This document shows, one piece after another, positions 22,333 to 30,616 of a DNA stretch of 64,000 nucleotides. The translations under genes and the position numbers were made by a program. The number at the start of each line of letters is the position of its first letter. The first letter of the stretch is position 1. The notes under the pieces were generated by a model that was given only the letters and a program-made list of their open reading frames with translations, was not told the DNA's origin and did no database searches. The stretch is taken from positions 38,943 to 102,942 of the forward strand of contig NZ_JAAKZX010000010.1 in assembly GCF_011045025.1 (NCBI RefSeq), in the 5' to 3' direction. The DNA is from Streptomyces ureilyticus. Its GTDB lineage: Bacteria; Actinomycetota; Actinomycetes; Streptomycetales; Streptomycetaceae.

Positions 22333-22579
22333 ACGCCCACGCTAAGCGCGACACCGTGGACGGTGCGTGGGCGGCGGTCACCACTACTGGTCGGTTTTCA
22401 CCATTGGGCGATGCTCAGCAGTACGACTACACCTCGTGACGGTGCGCCCCCGGTGCGCCCCCGGATCACCCTCGGTTGGGCCTACTTGGCGCTATCCGAT
22501 GGGTACATCAGGTGCCGGTCGCGTGTTCAATCACCTGTACCGCTCTACGTACGGACGGCCCCATACTTCAGGAGGCACC

Positions 22580-23821
22580 GTGATAGCCCCTCCCGAACCC
22601 GCCCTGACCGAAAGCGAGTTGATCGAGCGGGCGGTGGCCATGCGGCCCGCGCTGCTCGAACGGCAGCCGGAGACCGAGCGATTGACGCGCTACCCGAAGG
22701 AGACCCACGAGGATTTCTTACGCGCCGGCTTCTACCGCATCCTGCAGCCGCGCCGCTACGGCGGATACGAGTTCGGTCTGCCGACCTTCTACCGGGTGGT
22801 CACCGAGATCGCCCGTGGCTGCCCCTCGACGGGCTGGGCCCTCTCGCTCACCGCCGCCCATGTCCTCCAAGTGGCCTCCGTGTTCGAGGCGAAGGCGCAG
22901 GACGAGATCTTCGGTGACGAGGGCGACTTCCGGGCCGCGTCCACCGCGATGCCGGTCGGCGTGGCCGAGCCGGACGGCCACGGCCATGTCGTCCTCGACG
23001 GCAACTGGCCGTATGCCTCGGGCTCCCCGTACTCCACGCACTTCGTCGGCCAAATCCTGCGCGACCCCGAGAAACCGGGCGACCCGCCAGGACCGATGGT
23101 GCTGTTCGTCGCGCCACGCGTGGTCTGGACGCTGCTCGACGACTGGCACGGTGTCCTGGGTCTGCGCGGCAGCGGCTCCAACAGCATCCGGATGGAACGG
23201 GCGCGCATCCCCGCGTACTTCACCGTGGAAGCGAGCCTGCTCGATCTGCCGGTCGAGGGCGGCTCCCCCGGGTCGGAGCTGCACGGCAACCCGATGTACG
23301 CGGGGCGCGCGCCCAGCTTCTTCCACGGCGAGCTGGCCGCCATCATGATCGGCACCGCGTACGCGGCCGCCGACGAGTACGCGCGGATCGTCGCCGAGCG
23401 CCCACTGACCCTGGAACCCCACCGCACCCGGGCTGAACTCCACGACTACCAGCGCCACTTGGGCGAGGCGCTCGGCGTGATCCACACGGCGCACGCCGCT
23501 CTCCAGCGCACCGCCGAGGAGTACATGGAGACCTGCCACCGCAACGTGACGGGCGAGGCCCCCTTCACCACCGCCGAGGACAACCGCCTCGCGATGGTCT
23601 TCCTGAACGCCGGCCGTATGGCCTGGGACGCGATGCAGAACACCCTCTTCCGTACGGCGGGCTCCCGGTACGCCCGCGACGGGGAACGGATGCAGCGCTA
23701 CTTCCGGGACGCGGCCACGTACTGGTCGCATCTCGGCCCCAACATGGCGGAGCCGCTCGCACGGCGGGTCGGCCGCGACCGGCTCGGGCTGCCTTCGGAC
23801 GACGTCCCCCTCATCCCGTGA
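22580..23821 (+). CDS. Acyl-CoA dehydrogenase-fold flavin monooxygenase-like protein (TTA codon)
   Basis: The protein has 413 residues from GTG 22580 with a perfect AGGAGG site four bases upstream. The acyl-CoA dehydrogenase fold resembles HsaA/DszC-type two-component hydroxylases: RYGGYEFGLPTFYRVVTEIARGCPSTGWALSL near the start, GVLGLRGSGSNSI for flavin contact, and a helical C-terminus. These enzymes hydroxylate small molecules with reduced flavin from a separate reductase, and none is adjacent. Leu47 is coded by TTA (22718-22720), the only TTA codon I found outside the 38-47 kb region, so translation should depend on the bldA tRNA. Confidence 0.8.
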   Translation: MIAPPEPALTESELIERAVAMRPALLERQPETERLTRYPKETHEDFLRAGFYRILQPRRYGGYEFGLPTFYRVVTEIARGCPSTGWALSLTAAHVLQVASVFEAKAQDEIFGDEGDFRAASTAMPVGVAEPDGHGHVVLDGNWPYASGSPYSTHFVGQILRDPEKPGDPPGPMVLFVAPRVVWTLLDDWHGVLGLRGSGSNSIRMERARIPAYFTVEASLLDLPVEGGSPGSELHGNPMYAGRAPSFFHGELAAIMIGTAYAAADEYARIVAERPLTLEPHRTRAELHDYQRHLGEALGVIHTAHAALQRTAEEYMETCHRNVTGEAPFTTAEDNRLAMVFLNAGRMAWDAMQNTLFRTAGSRYARDGERMQRYFRDAATYWSHLGPNMAEPLARRVGRDRLGLPSDDVPLIP

Positions 23822-23835
23822 GCCATCTGTGATGC

Positions 23836-23860
23836 GTGGGGCAGGAATGCCCTGCCCCAC
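23836..23860 (+). terminator. Hairpin terminator
   Basis: A 10-bp perfect stem (GTGGGGCAGG / CCTGCCCCAC) with loop AATGC starts 15 bases after the monooxygenase-like gene ends. Confidence 0.75.
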
Positions 23861-23935
23861 GGCGGGTACGCGAGCCACGCGCCCGGGCGAACGGTTGTCC
23901 GGGTGCCCGAAAACGCCACTACGTCGGGATGTGCC

Positions 23936-24334
23936 ATGGAAATACCCTCGAACGACAGCGTCACGTCGGCGGCGGAGCGGGCGCTGAGCGTGCTGGCCGA
24001 GAACACCGAGGACGATGCGGCGCTGGATACGCTGGCCGCCACGGACGTGCTGGTTCCGGTGCCCGATGACACCGACGACGAGGCGGTGGCCGATCCCACG
24101 GTGGTGGCGCTGCCTGTCCTGGAGCAGGACGGTGAGGAGCCGCTTGTGCCGGTGTTCACGTCGGAGCTGCGGATGGCTGAACTGCTGCCGGACGTGTCCC
24201 GGTACCGGCTGGTCCCGCTCGCTGCGCTGGCTTCTCAGTGGCCGTCCGGGGATCTGTCGCTGACGATCGACGCGAGTTCTCCGCACGGGTTGACGCTTGA
24301 TTCGGAGGGTGTGCGCACCCTCCTGATCCGTTAG
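23936..24334 (+). CDS. SseB-like protein, copy 1
   Basis: The protein has 132 residues from ATG 23936 (GTG 23903 is also in frame). It has an acidic N-terminal half, then LVPVFTSELRMAELLPDVSRY and LTIDASSPHGLTL, matching the SseB N-terminal domain found in many streptomycete proteins of unknown function. A paralogue lies at 25986-26360 (shared pattern VEVFTSEERMALALPDVQTY and TIDPGSPDSLTLSADGVRLLL). No catalytic residues are recognisable. Confidence 0.7.
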   Translation: MEIPSNDSVTSAAERALSVLAENTEDDAALDTLAATDVLVPVPDDTDDEAVADPTVVALPVLEQDGEEPLVPVFTSELRMAELLPDVSRYRLVPLAALASQWPSGDLSLTIDASSPHGLTLDSEGVRTLLIR

Positions 24335-24375
24335 CCACCGGTTCGAATCTGCGGGTTGCCCTCCGGCGGTTGGGC

Positions 24376-24515
24376 GCCTGCGGGTTCGTTGTGGTTGCTC
24401 GCGCCCACGCGGCGGAGCCGCAAATTTATACAGCCCTGCGCCCCTTGGGTGCGGGGTGGGCGCGGGGAACTGCGCGACCAGCCACGACGGCGCCGCAGTC
24501 GTGACACGAAGTGTC
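24376..24515. repeat. Streptomyces-type intergenic palindromic repeat
   Basis: The left part (GTTCGTTGTGGTTGCTCGCGC, about 24384-24404) pairs imperfectly with the right part (GCGCGACCAGCCACGACGG, about 24472-24490). An inner hairpin around CCCCTTGGGTGCGGGG lies between them, and a GACACGAAGTGTC palindrome follows at 24502-24514. The GCGGGGAACTGCGCGACCAGCCAC block is one I recognise from many streptomycete intergenic regions. It sits between converging genes and probably also acts as a terminator. Confidence 0.7.
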
Positions 24516-24563
24516 ACCCAACCACCCCCTGGCGGGGAGGCCTGGGGCGAAGCCCCGGGAGGT

Positions 24564-24959
24564 TCAGTCACCCTTCAGCATGCGCGCGAGCGCCGCGCGC
24601 TGAAGGGGCCGTACCTCCGTGTGCAGCTCGCGGCCCTTCTGGGTGAGCGCGACCCACACCCCGCGGCGGTCCTCCTGGCAGAGGGAGCGCGTGACCAGGC
24701 CCTCCTTCTCCAGGCGGCCGATGAGGCGGGACAGGGCGCTCTGGCTCAGGTGGACGCGGTCGGCGATGTCCTGCACGCGGCACTTCTCGCTCGGGTGCGT
24801 GGCCGCGCCCTCCACGAGGAGGTCGAGGACCTCGAAGTCGCTGGCGCCCAGGCCGTGCGGATGCAGCTCGCGGTCGATCTCGCAGGTGGTGCGCGCATGC
24901 ACCGCCAGGATCTCCCGCCACCGCTCCTCGAGCCGGGAATCGGCCGTCTCCGCTGACAT
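24564..24959 (-). CDS. MarR-family transcriptional regulator
   Basis: The protein has 131 residues from ATG 24959. A winged helix is evident: RVQDIADRVHLSQSALSRLIGRLEKEGLVTRSLCQEDRRGVWVALTQKGREL. It lies downstream of the TMEM165 gene on the same strand. A perfect GTTGC-N4-GCAAC palindrome sits 31 bases before its start and is a likely autoregulatory operator. No ribosome-binding site is obvious, so translation may be leaderless. Confidence 0.88.
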   Translation of the reverse strand: MSAETADSRLEERWREILAVHARTTCEIDRELHPHGLGASDFEVLDLLVEGAATHPSEKCRVQDIADRVHLSQSALSRLIGRLEKEGLVTRSLCQEDRRGVWVALTQKGRELHTEVRPLQRAALARMLKGD

Positions 24960-24989
24960 ATATGCACGGTAACAGAAAAGGGAACTTTT

Positions 24990-25003
24990 GTTGCCTGTGC
25001 AAC
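24990..25003. promoter_or_regulatory. Candidate MarR operator
   Basis: GTTGCCTGTGCAAC is a perfect 5-4-5 inverted repeat in the 56-base gap between the MarR gene and the TMEM165 stop codon, in an AT-rich patch. Its size and symmetry match MarR-family sites. Confidence 0.6.
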
Positions 25004-25015
25004 TAGTGACCCGAG

Positions 25016-25618
25016 TCAGGCGAAGATCTCGACCACCGACCACACGGCGAGGCCGAGCATGCACAGCCCGCCGATGTGCTGGACGGTCTTCAGGGGTACG
25101 CGCTTGGCGATGAAGCGACCCGCCAGCAGGGCCAGGGCGGAGACCGACATGAGGGCCGCGGCGGAGCCGATGGCCACGGACGCGATCCCGTTCGTGGCCG
25201 CGAGGTTGGCGGTCGTGATCTGCGTCAGGTCGCCCCACTCGCTGATGAAGACGGCCATGAAGGCGGTCGTGTAAACCGGCCAGAATCCGGTGACCGTCCG
25301 GCTGCCGCCCGCGTCCGCCTCCTCGTCGTCCCCTTCGCCGCGCAGCAGAATGAAGGCGCCGAAGGCGAAGAGCGCGGCCGAAACGGTTTTGACGGTCCAG
25401 TCGGGCAGCAGGCCGATGAGGCTGCCGGCGCCTACGGCGATCGCGACATGTACGACGAACGCGGTCGACGCGCCGAACCACACGTACAAGGGCCGCATGC
25501 GGGTGCCCATGGCCAGCGACGCGAACATCGTCTTGTCGGGAAGTTCGGCGAGGAAGATCAGCCCGAAGGCGGTGATGATCGTCAACGGGTCGAGAGACGC
25601 CAGAGGGGCGAGAGACAT
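25016..25618 (-). CDS. TMEM165/GDT1-family manganese (calcium) transporter
   Basis: The protein has 200 residues from ATG 25618 and six spans in two homologous halves. The family has two E-x-G-D-[KR]-[ST] motifs; here they read AELPDKTMFA (Glu25, with Pro for Gly) and SEWGDLTQI. Bacterial members export Mn2+ or exchange Ca2+/Mn2+ against protons. The leader carries a yybP-ykoY Mn2+ riboswitch (25749-25850), direct support for a role in manganese homeostasis. The untranslated leader is about 230 bases; in-frame codons upstream of 25618 belong to it. Confidence 0.88.
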   Translation of the reverse strand: MSLAPLASLDPLTIITAFGLIFLAELPDKTMFASLAMGTRMRPLYVWFGASTAFVVHVAIAVGAGSLIGLLPDWTVKTVSAALFAFGAFILLRGEGDDEEADAGGSRTVTGFWPVYTTAFMAVFISEWGDLTQITTANLAATNGIASVAIGSAAALMSVSALALLAGRFIAKRVPLKTVQHIGGLCMLGLAVWSVVEIFA

Positions 25619-25748
25619 CCGGGTGGCTTTCTGTACGGGCCGGGCCTTCCGGATCTTCGCGAAGCGCCCTCGGCTGGGGCGACGGGAGAACCGATCGGCC
25701 CGGCATGACGGGTGCATCGCACGGCGTGCGAGCACATCAATGCCTGGC

Positions 25749-25850
25749 CGAAGGTCTCGCCCACCCGCATGTTCACGCGGGCCCGGCCACCGGGAACCCG
25801 TGGGCTCCAGTGTGTCGACGACCGGTTCGCAGAGCTACTCCCCTTCGCGA
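25749..25850 (-). ncRNA. yybP-ykoY manganese riboswitch
   Basis: On the minus strand the element begins CGAAGGGGAGTAGC and ends GGGCGAGACCTTCG, the two most conserved blocks of this class. P1 is formed by CGAAGG (25848-25843) pairing with CCTTCG (25754-25749). An internal hairpin CCCGC-N8-GCGGG and the CGTCGTC block are also present. It lies in the leader of the TMEM165 gene, a known target family. The switch senses Mn2+ and normally turns the exporter on. Confidence 0.9.
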
Positions 25851-25856
25851 TCACCC

Positions 25857-25862
25857 AGTGTA
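25857..25862 (-). promoter_or_regulatory. -10 box for the riboswitch transcript
   Basis: TACACT on the minus strand ends seven bases before the riboswitch, placing the transcription start close to 25850. No good -35 is visible. Confidence 0.45.
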
Positions 25863-25985
25863 CCGGTCGTTCACGTGCGTCTCGCATGAGCGTGCGAACG
25901 GAGGGTACGCGACAGGTGTCCCACAAGGACGGTCCCACGCGGACGGAACACGTCGTCCGCGGGACACGAAACGAAACGCGCCCCC

Positions 25986-26360
25986 ATGACCAGCCCTCCC
26001 GACGAAGACACGTCCGCCGGCATCCTGCGCGCCCTGGGTGTCCTGGCTTACGACGGCCAGGACAGCGACGCGCGGGCGCTGTTGGCCGCGAGCAAGGTAC
26101 TGGTGCCGGCCGACCCCCGCGACGAGGCGTACGCCTCGACACTGAAGCTCACGATGACAGGCCGCTCCGTGGAGGTCTTCACCTCCGAGGAGCGGATGGC
26201 CCTGGCGCTGCCGGACGTCCAGACCTACCACCTCGTACCCCTCGGCCTGCTCCCGGCCCACTGGCCCGAGGGAGGCCGCTCGCTCACCATCGACCCCGGT
26301 TCGCCGGACAGCCTGACGCTGTCGGCGGACGGCGTACGGTTGCTGCTCGGCGAACCTTGA
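25986..26360 (+). CDS. SseB-like protein, copy 2
   Basis: The protein has 124 residues and is a shorter paralogue of the protein at 23936 (ASKVLVPADPRDE, VEVFTSEERMALALPDVQTYHLVPL, TIDPGSPDSLTLSADGVRLLL). Its promoter must lie in the roughly 135 bases separating it from the divergent riboswitch. A 10-base block GGGTACGCGA at 25903-25912 is also found before copy 1 at 23864-23873. Function is unknown. Confidence 0.72.
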   Translation: MTSPPDEDTSAGILRALGVLAYDGQDSDARALLAASKVLVPADPRDEAYASTLKLTMTGRSVEVFTSEERMALALPDVQTYHLVPLGLLPAHWPEGGRSLTIDPGSPDSLTLSADGVRLLLGEP

Positions 26361-26366
26361 CGCCGC

Positions 26367-26381
26367 GCCCTGTCGCAGGGC
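26367..26381. terminator. Short bidirectional hairpin
   Basis: GCCCTG-TCG-CAGGGC fills the 21-base gap between the converging SseB-like and galactan-regulator genes. Confidence 0.6.
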
Positions 26382-27413
26382 TCAGGTCGACCGGCGCTTC
26401 ACCAGCTCCGTCGGCAGGATCACCGCCGCCGGGTCCTCGCCGCCGATCTGGGCGAGCAGTACGCGCACCATCTCGGCGCTGATGCGGTCCCAGGGCTGAC
26501 GGATCGTGGTCAGCTCCGGGCTCGTGGCGGTGGCAGCGGGGGAGTCGTCGAAGCCGCCGACCGCCACATCCTCCGGGACTCGGCGTCCGGACCGCTGGAC
26601 TACGGCCAGTACGCCCTGCGCCATCAGGTCGGAGGCCACGAACACGGCGTCCATGTCGGGCACTTGGGCGAGGAGCCGCTCAGCGCCCGCCTCGCCGCTG
26701 GAGCGGCTGTAGTCGCCGGAGACGATGAGCCGCTCGTCGATCTCGATGCCCCCTTCGGTGAGCACCTCCCGGTAACCCGCGAGCCGTTCGACGCCACCTG
26801 GTGTGTCCAGCGGACCGGTCACCACGCCGATGCGACGGCGGCCGAGCGACAGCAGATGGCGCACCATGTCCCGGGCGCCGTCCCGGTCGTCCGCGGCCAC
26901 GTAACTCACCTTGGAGCCGAGGCCTATGGGCTTGCCGCAAGCGACCAGCGGCACCCCCGCCTCCCGCAGCTGCTCGGCGACCGGGTCGCCGGAGTGGCTG
27001 GAGACCAGCAGCACTCCGTCGACGTGGCCTGCGGTGATGTACCGCGTGATGCGCCGCCGTTCGTCCTCCGTGCCGGCCAGCATCAGCAGCAGCGGGATGT
27101 CGTGCGTGGCCAGTGCCTGAGTGCAACCCCGTAGCAGAACATTGAAGTTGGGGTCCTCGAAGAACCTCTCCTGTGGTTCCGTGAGCAGAAAACCGACCGA
27201 GTCCGAACGCCCCGTGATCAGCGAGCGGGCGTGCCGGTTGACGACGTAACCCGTCCTCCGGATGGCCGCGTTGACCGCCTCCTGCGCCGACGGGCTCACG
27301 TAGTGCCCGCCGTTGAGTACGCGGGAGACGGTGCCGCGCGAGACACCGGCCTCGCGCGCCACGTCATGGATCGTCGGCGGCTTGCGCCGGCCCCCCGTCG
27401 AGTGCATGGTCAT
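26382..27413 (-). CDS. ganR: LacI-family regulator of galactan use (GanR-like)
   Basis: The protein has 343 residues from ATG 27413. The N-terminal LacI HTH is TIHDVAREAGVSRGTVSRVLNGG, followed by a periplasmic-binding-type sugar domain (FFEDPNFNVLLRGCTQAL, GVLLVSSHSGDP, AVGGFDDSPAATATSPELTTIRQP). Its start overlaps the stop of the upstream permease (ATGA), so it is the last gene of the binding protein-permease-permease operon and translationally coupled to it. It most likely represses both divergent arms through the operator at 30617-30632, with a galacto-oligosaccharide as inducer. The name follows the Bacillus gan system; the role is inferred from position. Confidence 0.88.
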   Translation of the reverse strand: MTMHSTGGRRKPPTIHDVAREAGVSRGTVSRVLNGGHYVSPSAQEAVNAAIRRTGYVVNRHARSLITGRSDSVGFLLTEPQERFFEDPNFNVLLRGCTQALATHDIPLLLMLAGTEDERRRITRYITAGHVDGVLLVSSHSGDPVAEQLREAGVPLVACGKPIGLGSKVSYVAADDRDGARDMVRHLLSLGRRRIGVVTGPLDTPGGVERLAGYREVLTEGGIEIDERLIVSGDYSRSSGEAGAERLLAQVPDMDAVFVASDLMAQGVLAVVQRSGRRVPEDVAVGGFDDSPAATATSPELTTIRQPWDRISAEMVRVLLAQIGGEDPAAVILPTELVKRRST

Positions 27414-28315
27414 GACTTTACGGCTCCGGACAGCAGGTCGAGGCTCCAGAACCGCTGGATGACCAGGAACAGCGCGATCAGCGGGATCACCGCGAGCAGA
27501 GCTCCCGTGATCACGAGCGTGTACAACGCCGGGGTGTTGGCGCCCTGTTCGAGGAGCGTGAACAGACCCAGTGTGATCGGGAACTTCTCGTCGTCGCTGA
27601 GCATGATGTACGGCAGCAGGAAGTTGTTCCACACCGCCACGAACTGGAACAGGAAAACGGTCACCAGGCCCGGGATCATCATGGGCAGTGCGACCCGTGT
27701 GAAGATCCGCCACTCGCTCGCCCCGTCCATCCGCCCGGCCTCGACCACGTCACTGGGCACGGCCGCCGTGGCGTAGATGCGAGCGAGGTAGACGCCGTAC
27801 GGCGACAGGATCAGGGGCAGCAGCACCGACGCGTACGAATCCGTCAGGTCGGCCTTGGCCAGCAGCAGATACTGCGGGATCGCCAGGATCACCGGCGGCA
27901 TCAGCACGCCGGCCAGGAGGATGCTGAACACGGTCTCACGGCCACGGAAGCGGTAGATCGCGAGGGCGTAGCCGCTGAGCGCCGAGACCGCTGTCGACAG
28001 GAGGGCGCCGAGGCCCGCGTAGAGGGCGGAGTTGCCCATCCACTTCCAGTAGACGCCGTCACGATAGGCGTTGAGGTCGGACAGATTCTCCGCGAAGCCG
28101 GTGCCCGGCAGGAACGTAAAGGTCGAGAACAGCTCACGGCCTGATTTGGTTGCCGCGATCACTACCCAGGCCACGGGCAGCAGGCAGTAGATCGCGCCGA
28201 GCAGCAGCGTGAGCGTCGGGACGAAGGCGATCCGGCGGCGCAGCGGCGGCCCCTGCGCGGTGCCGGGCGTCGTGCCCGCGGCCGGAGCGGCCTTGCGGAC
28301 GGCAAGAGAACTCAT
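27410..28315 (-). CDS. ganQ: ABC sugar permease, MalG type (GanQ-like)
   Basis: The protein has 301 residues from ATG 28315 with GGAGGAAG upstream. It has six spans, and the EAA loop EAGRMDGASEWRIFTRVALP contacts the ATPase. It pairs with the MalF-type permease encoded upstream; the start overlaps that gene's stop (ATGA). No ATPase gene is present in the locus, so a shared MsiK-type ATPase elsewhere must energise it, as is usual in streptomycetes. Confidence 0.88.
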   Translation of the reverse strand: MSSLAVRKAAPAAGTTPGTAQGPPLRRRIAFVPTLTLLLGAIYCLLPVAWVVIAATKSGRELFSTFTFLPGTGFAENLSDLNAYRDGVYWKWMGNSALYAGLGALLSTAVSALSGYALAIYRFRGRETVFSILLAGVLMPPVILAIPQYLLLAKADLTDSYASVLLPLILSPYGVYLARIYATAAVPSDVVEAGRMDGASEWRIFTRVALPMMIPGLVTVFLFQFVAVWNNFLLPYIMLSDDEKFPITLGLFTLLEQGANTPALYTLVITGALLAVIPLIALFLVIQRFWSLDLLSGAVKS

Positions 28316-29235
28316 CGTGCTTCCTCCTGCTTGGTACGGGAGTTGGCGGCGCGGAGGAACCCGAAGGACAGGACGAGCGTGACGAGCGCGATGATCACGG
28401 CGCCCGCGGCGGCCGAGTGGATGTCGCCCTTGCCGAAGGCGTCCACGTACACCTTCATCAGCGGACTCCAGGTGGTGGAAACGGAGTTGGTGAGCGGCTT
28501 GAGCGTGGTCGGCTCGCTGAACACCTGGAGCGTCGCGATGATCGAGAAGAAGAAGGTCAGCACCAGCGAGGGTGCCACCATCGGGATCTTGATCCGCAGT
28601 GCGATCTGCAGCGGGGGCGCACCGTCCAGCTTCGCCGCCTCGTGCACCTCGGCCGGGATGGCCTGCAACGAGGTGTAGATGACGATCATGTTGAAGCCGG
28701 TACCGCCCCACACCGCGATGTTCGACAGCGCGGCGTACAGCCCCCCGCCGTCCAGCAGGTCCGGCTGCGGCAGCCCCAGCTTGTCGAGTACGAAGTAGAA
28801 GGGGCTGACGTCCGGCAGATACAGGAAGCCCCACAGCAGCGCCGCGACGACGCCCGGAATGGCGTACGGCAGGAAGATCGCGAGCCGGGTGACGGGCGCG
28901 AGACGGACCCGCTCGGTGTCGAGCATCAGCGCGAAGAGCAGGGCGAGACCGAGCATGACCGGGACGACGATGGCGCCGTACCCGAGCACACGCAGCGCCC
29001 CGGCCAGCAGCTCCGAGTCGGTCAGGGCGTCGGTGTAGTTCTCCAGGCCCGCCCAGACCTCGCTGCGGGCGCCCGAACCCAGGCCCAGGCCCTTGACCTG
29101 GACTTTGTGGAGACTGAGCCAGATCGCGTAGCCGATGGGCAGCGCGAAGAAGAGGGCGAAGAGGATCGTTGCGGGAAGGAGGAAGGCGTACGGGGCTCCC
29201 TTGACCCCGTACGCCTTCCGGCGTGCGCTCGTCAC
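28312..29235 (-). CDS. ganP: ABC sugar permease, MalF type (GanP-like)
   Basis: The protein has 307 residues from GTG 29235, overlapping the binding-protein stop (GTGA). It has six spans and the EAA loop EAAKLDGAPPLQIALRIKIP. It forms the membrane channel with the MalG-type partner for import of beta-1,4-galacto-oligosaccharides, a substrate inferred from the flanking GH42 and GH53 genes. Confidence 0.87.
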   Translation of the reverse strand: MTSARRKAYGVKGAPYAFLLPATILFALFFALPIGYAIWLSLHKVQVKGLGLGSGARSEVWAGLENYTDALTDSELLAGALRVLGYGAIVVPVMLGLALLFALMLDTERVRLAPVTRLAIFLPYAIPGVVAALLWGFLYLPDVSPFYFVLDKLGLPQPDLLDGGGLYAALSNIAVWGGTGFNMIVIYTSLQAIPAEVHEAAKLDGAPPLQIALRIKIPMVAPSLVLTFFFSIIATLQVFSEPTTLKPLTNSVSTTWSPLMKVYVDAFGKGDIHSAAAGAVIIALVTLVLSFGFLRAANSRTKQEEAR

Positions 29236-30560
29236 TCCGCGACCTCGAAGCCCTGCTTCTTCATGTCGGCGACCGTGTCGTCCTGCATCGTCTTCAGGGC
29301 GGCACCGAAGTCCGACTTGTCCTTGGCGGCCTTGCCGAACGCGTCCTTGAAGGTGGTGTACGCGACGTTCACGTTCGGGCCCCACGCGGAGGGCGCCGTG
29401 GTCTTCGCGATCTCGGAGGCCTGGGTGTAGAAGTCCGGCTGGTTGGAGAAGAAGGCCGGCGGCTCGGTGAACGCGTCACTGGTCTGCGCGGTCGTGGCGG
29501 CCGGATAGATGCCGCCCTCCTTCGCGAGCGCGGTCAGCGCGGCCGGGTCCGTGTTCAGCCAGGTGGCGAACTTCGCGGCGGCCGACTTGTTCTTGGAGTC
29601 CGTGGTGACGGCCGTGGAGGAGCCGCCCCAGCTGCCCGTCACGTTCTCGCCGGCCGACCACTGCGGCAGCGGGGCCATCGCCCACTTGCCCTTGGTGCCG
29701 GGCGCCGCGGTCGTCAGGGTGCCGGGCGCCCAGACCGCGCTCACCCAGGCGATCTGCTTGCCGGTGTTGAGCGCCTTGTTCCAGGCCGGGGTGTACATCG
29801 GCTGGTTGTCGATCGCGCCCTCCTCGACGAGACCGCCCCAGAAGTCGGCGACCTTCTGCGTGGCCGCGTCGTCGATGCCGACCTTCCACGTCTCGCCCTC
29901 GGTGGTCCACCATTTGGCGCCCGCCTGCTGCGCGAGACCCGCGAACTGCCCGGAGTCGTTGGCGGAGAACGTGGTGAGGTCCGTGTCCGGGGACTTCTTC
30001 TTCAGCGCGCGTGCGGTCTCCGCGAACTCCTCCCAGGTCTTGGGGACTTCGAGTTCGTACTGCTTGAAGAGGTCCTCGCGGTAGTAGAACATCATCGGCC
30101 CGGAGTCCTGCGGGATCGCGTACACCGCGTCCGAGCCCAACGTCGTCTGCTGCCAGACACCCTCGGCGAACTTGTCCTGCACACCGTCCACGTCACCGGC
30201 TATGTCGGCGAGCACGTCATTGCTGACCAGGGTCGGCAGGGCCTGGTACTCGGTCTGCACCAGGTCCGGGGCCTTCTTGGCCTTGTGCGCGGTGAGGATC
30301 TTGGTGACGAGGGTGTCGCCGGACGCCTGCTTCTTCACCGTGACGGTGATCTGCTCGTCCTTGCCCGGGCCCTTGTTCCAGAGGTCGGCGACCTTGTCCA
30401 TGCCCGGCGTCCAGGACCAGTACGTCAGCGAGACCGGCCCCGAGTCGGCCTCGCTGTCCTCGTCCGAAGATCCGCAGGCGGCGAGTGCGGTGGCGCCAAG
30501 GACGACGGCGACCGAGGTGGCTGCGACCTGACGGAGCCGACGCGGCTTCGTGTTTGGCAT
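29232..30560 (-). CDS. ganS: Sugar ABC transporter binding lipoprotein (GanS-like)
   Basis: The protein has 442 residues. The signal peptide MPNTKPRRLRQVAATSVAVV ends in the lipobox LAAC with lipidated Cys29; the RR pair may allow Tat export. The mature part is a family-1 solute-binding protein (SLTYWSWTPGMDKVADLWNK, MFYYREDLFKQYELEVPKTW). It is first in the coupled ganSPQR operon and probably captures galacto-oligosaccharides released by the GH53 enzyme. Confidence 0.9.
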   Translation of the reverse strand: MPNTKPRRLRQVAATSVAVVLGATALAACGSSDEDSEADSGPVSLTYWSWTPGMDKVADLWNKGPGKDEQITVTVKKQASGDTLVTKILTAHKAKKAPDLVQTEYQALPTLVSNDVLADIAGDVDGVQDKFAEGVWQQTTLGSDAVYAIPQDSGPMMFYYREDLFKQYELEVPKTWEEFAETARALKKKSPDTDLTTFSANDSGQFAGLAQQAGAKWWTTEGETWKVGIDDAATQKVADFWGGLVEEGAIDNQPMYTPAWNKALNTGKQIAWVSAVWAPGTLTTAAPGTKGKWAMAPLPQWSAGENVTGSWGGSSTAVTTDSKNKSAAAKFATWLNTDPAALTALAKEGGIYPAATTAQTSDAFTEPPAFFSNQPDFYTQASEIAKTTAPSAWGPNVNVAYTTFKDAFGKAAKDKSDFGAALKTMQDDTVADMKKQGFEVAE

Positions 30561-30616
30561 GGATCTATCTCCCCTGACCTGGGTCCCCGCTCTGCTGCGG
30601 GGACCGCGCCATGCTT

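Noticed and set aside
22718..24571. 617-codon minus-strand frame
   Set aside because: Antisense to the monooxygenase-like gene and SseB copy 1; composition typical of a shadow frame.
24960..25706. Fusion of MarR with a long N-terminal extension
   Set aside because: The extension is antisense-like and overlaps the TMEM165 gene in another frame; the MarR fold starts at ATG 24959.
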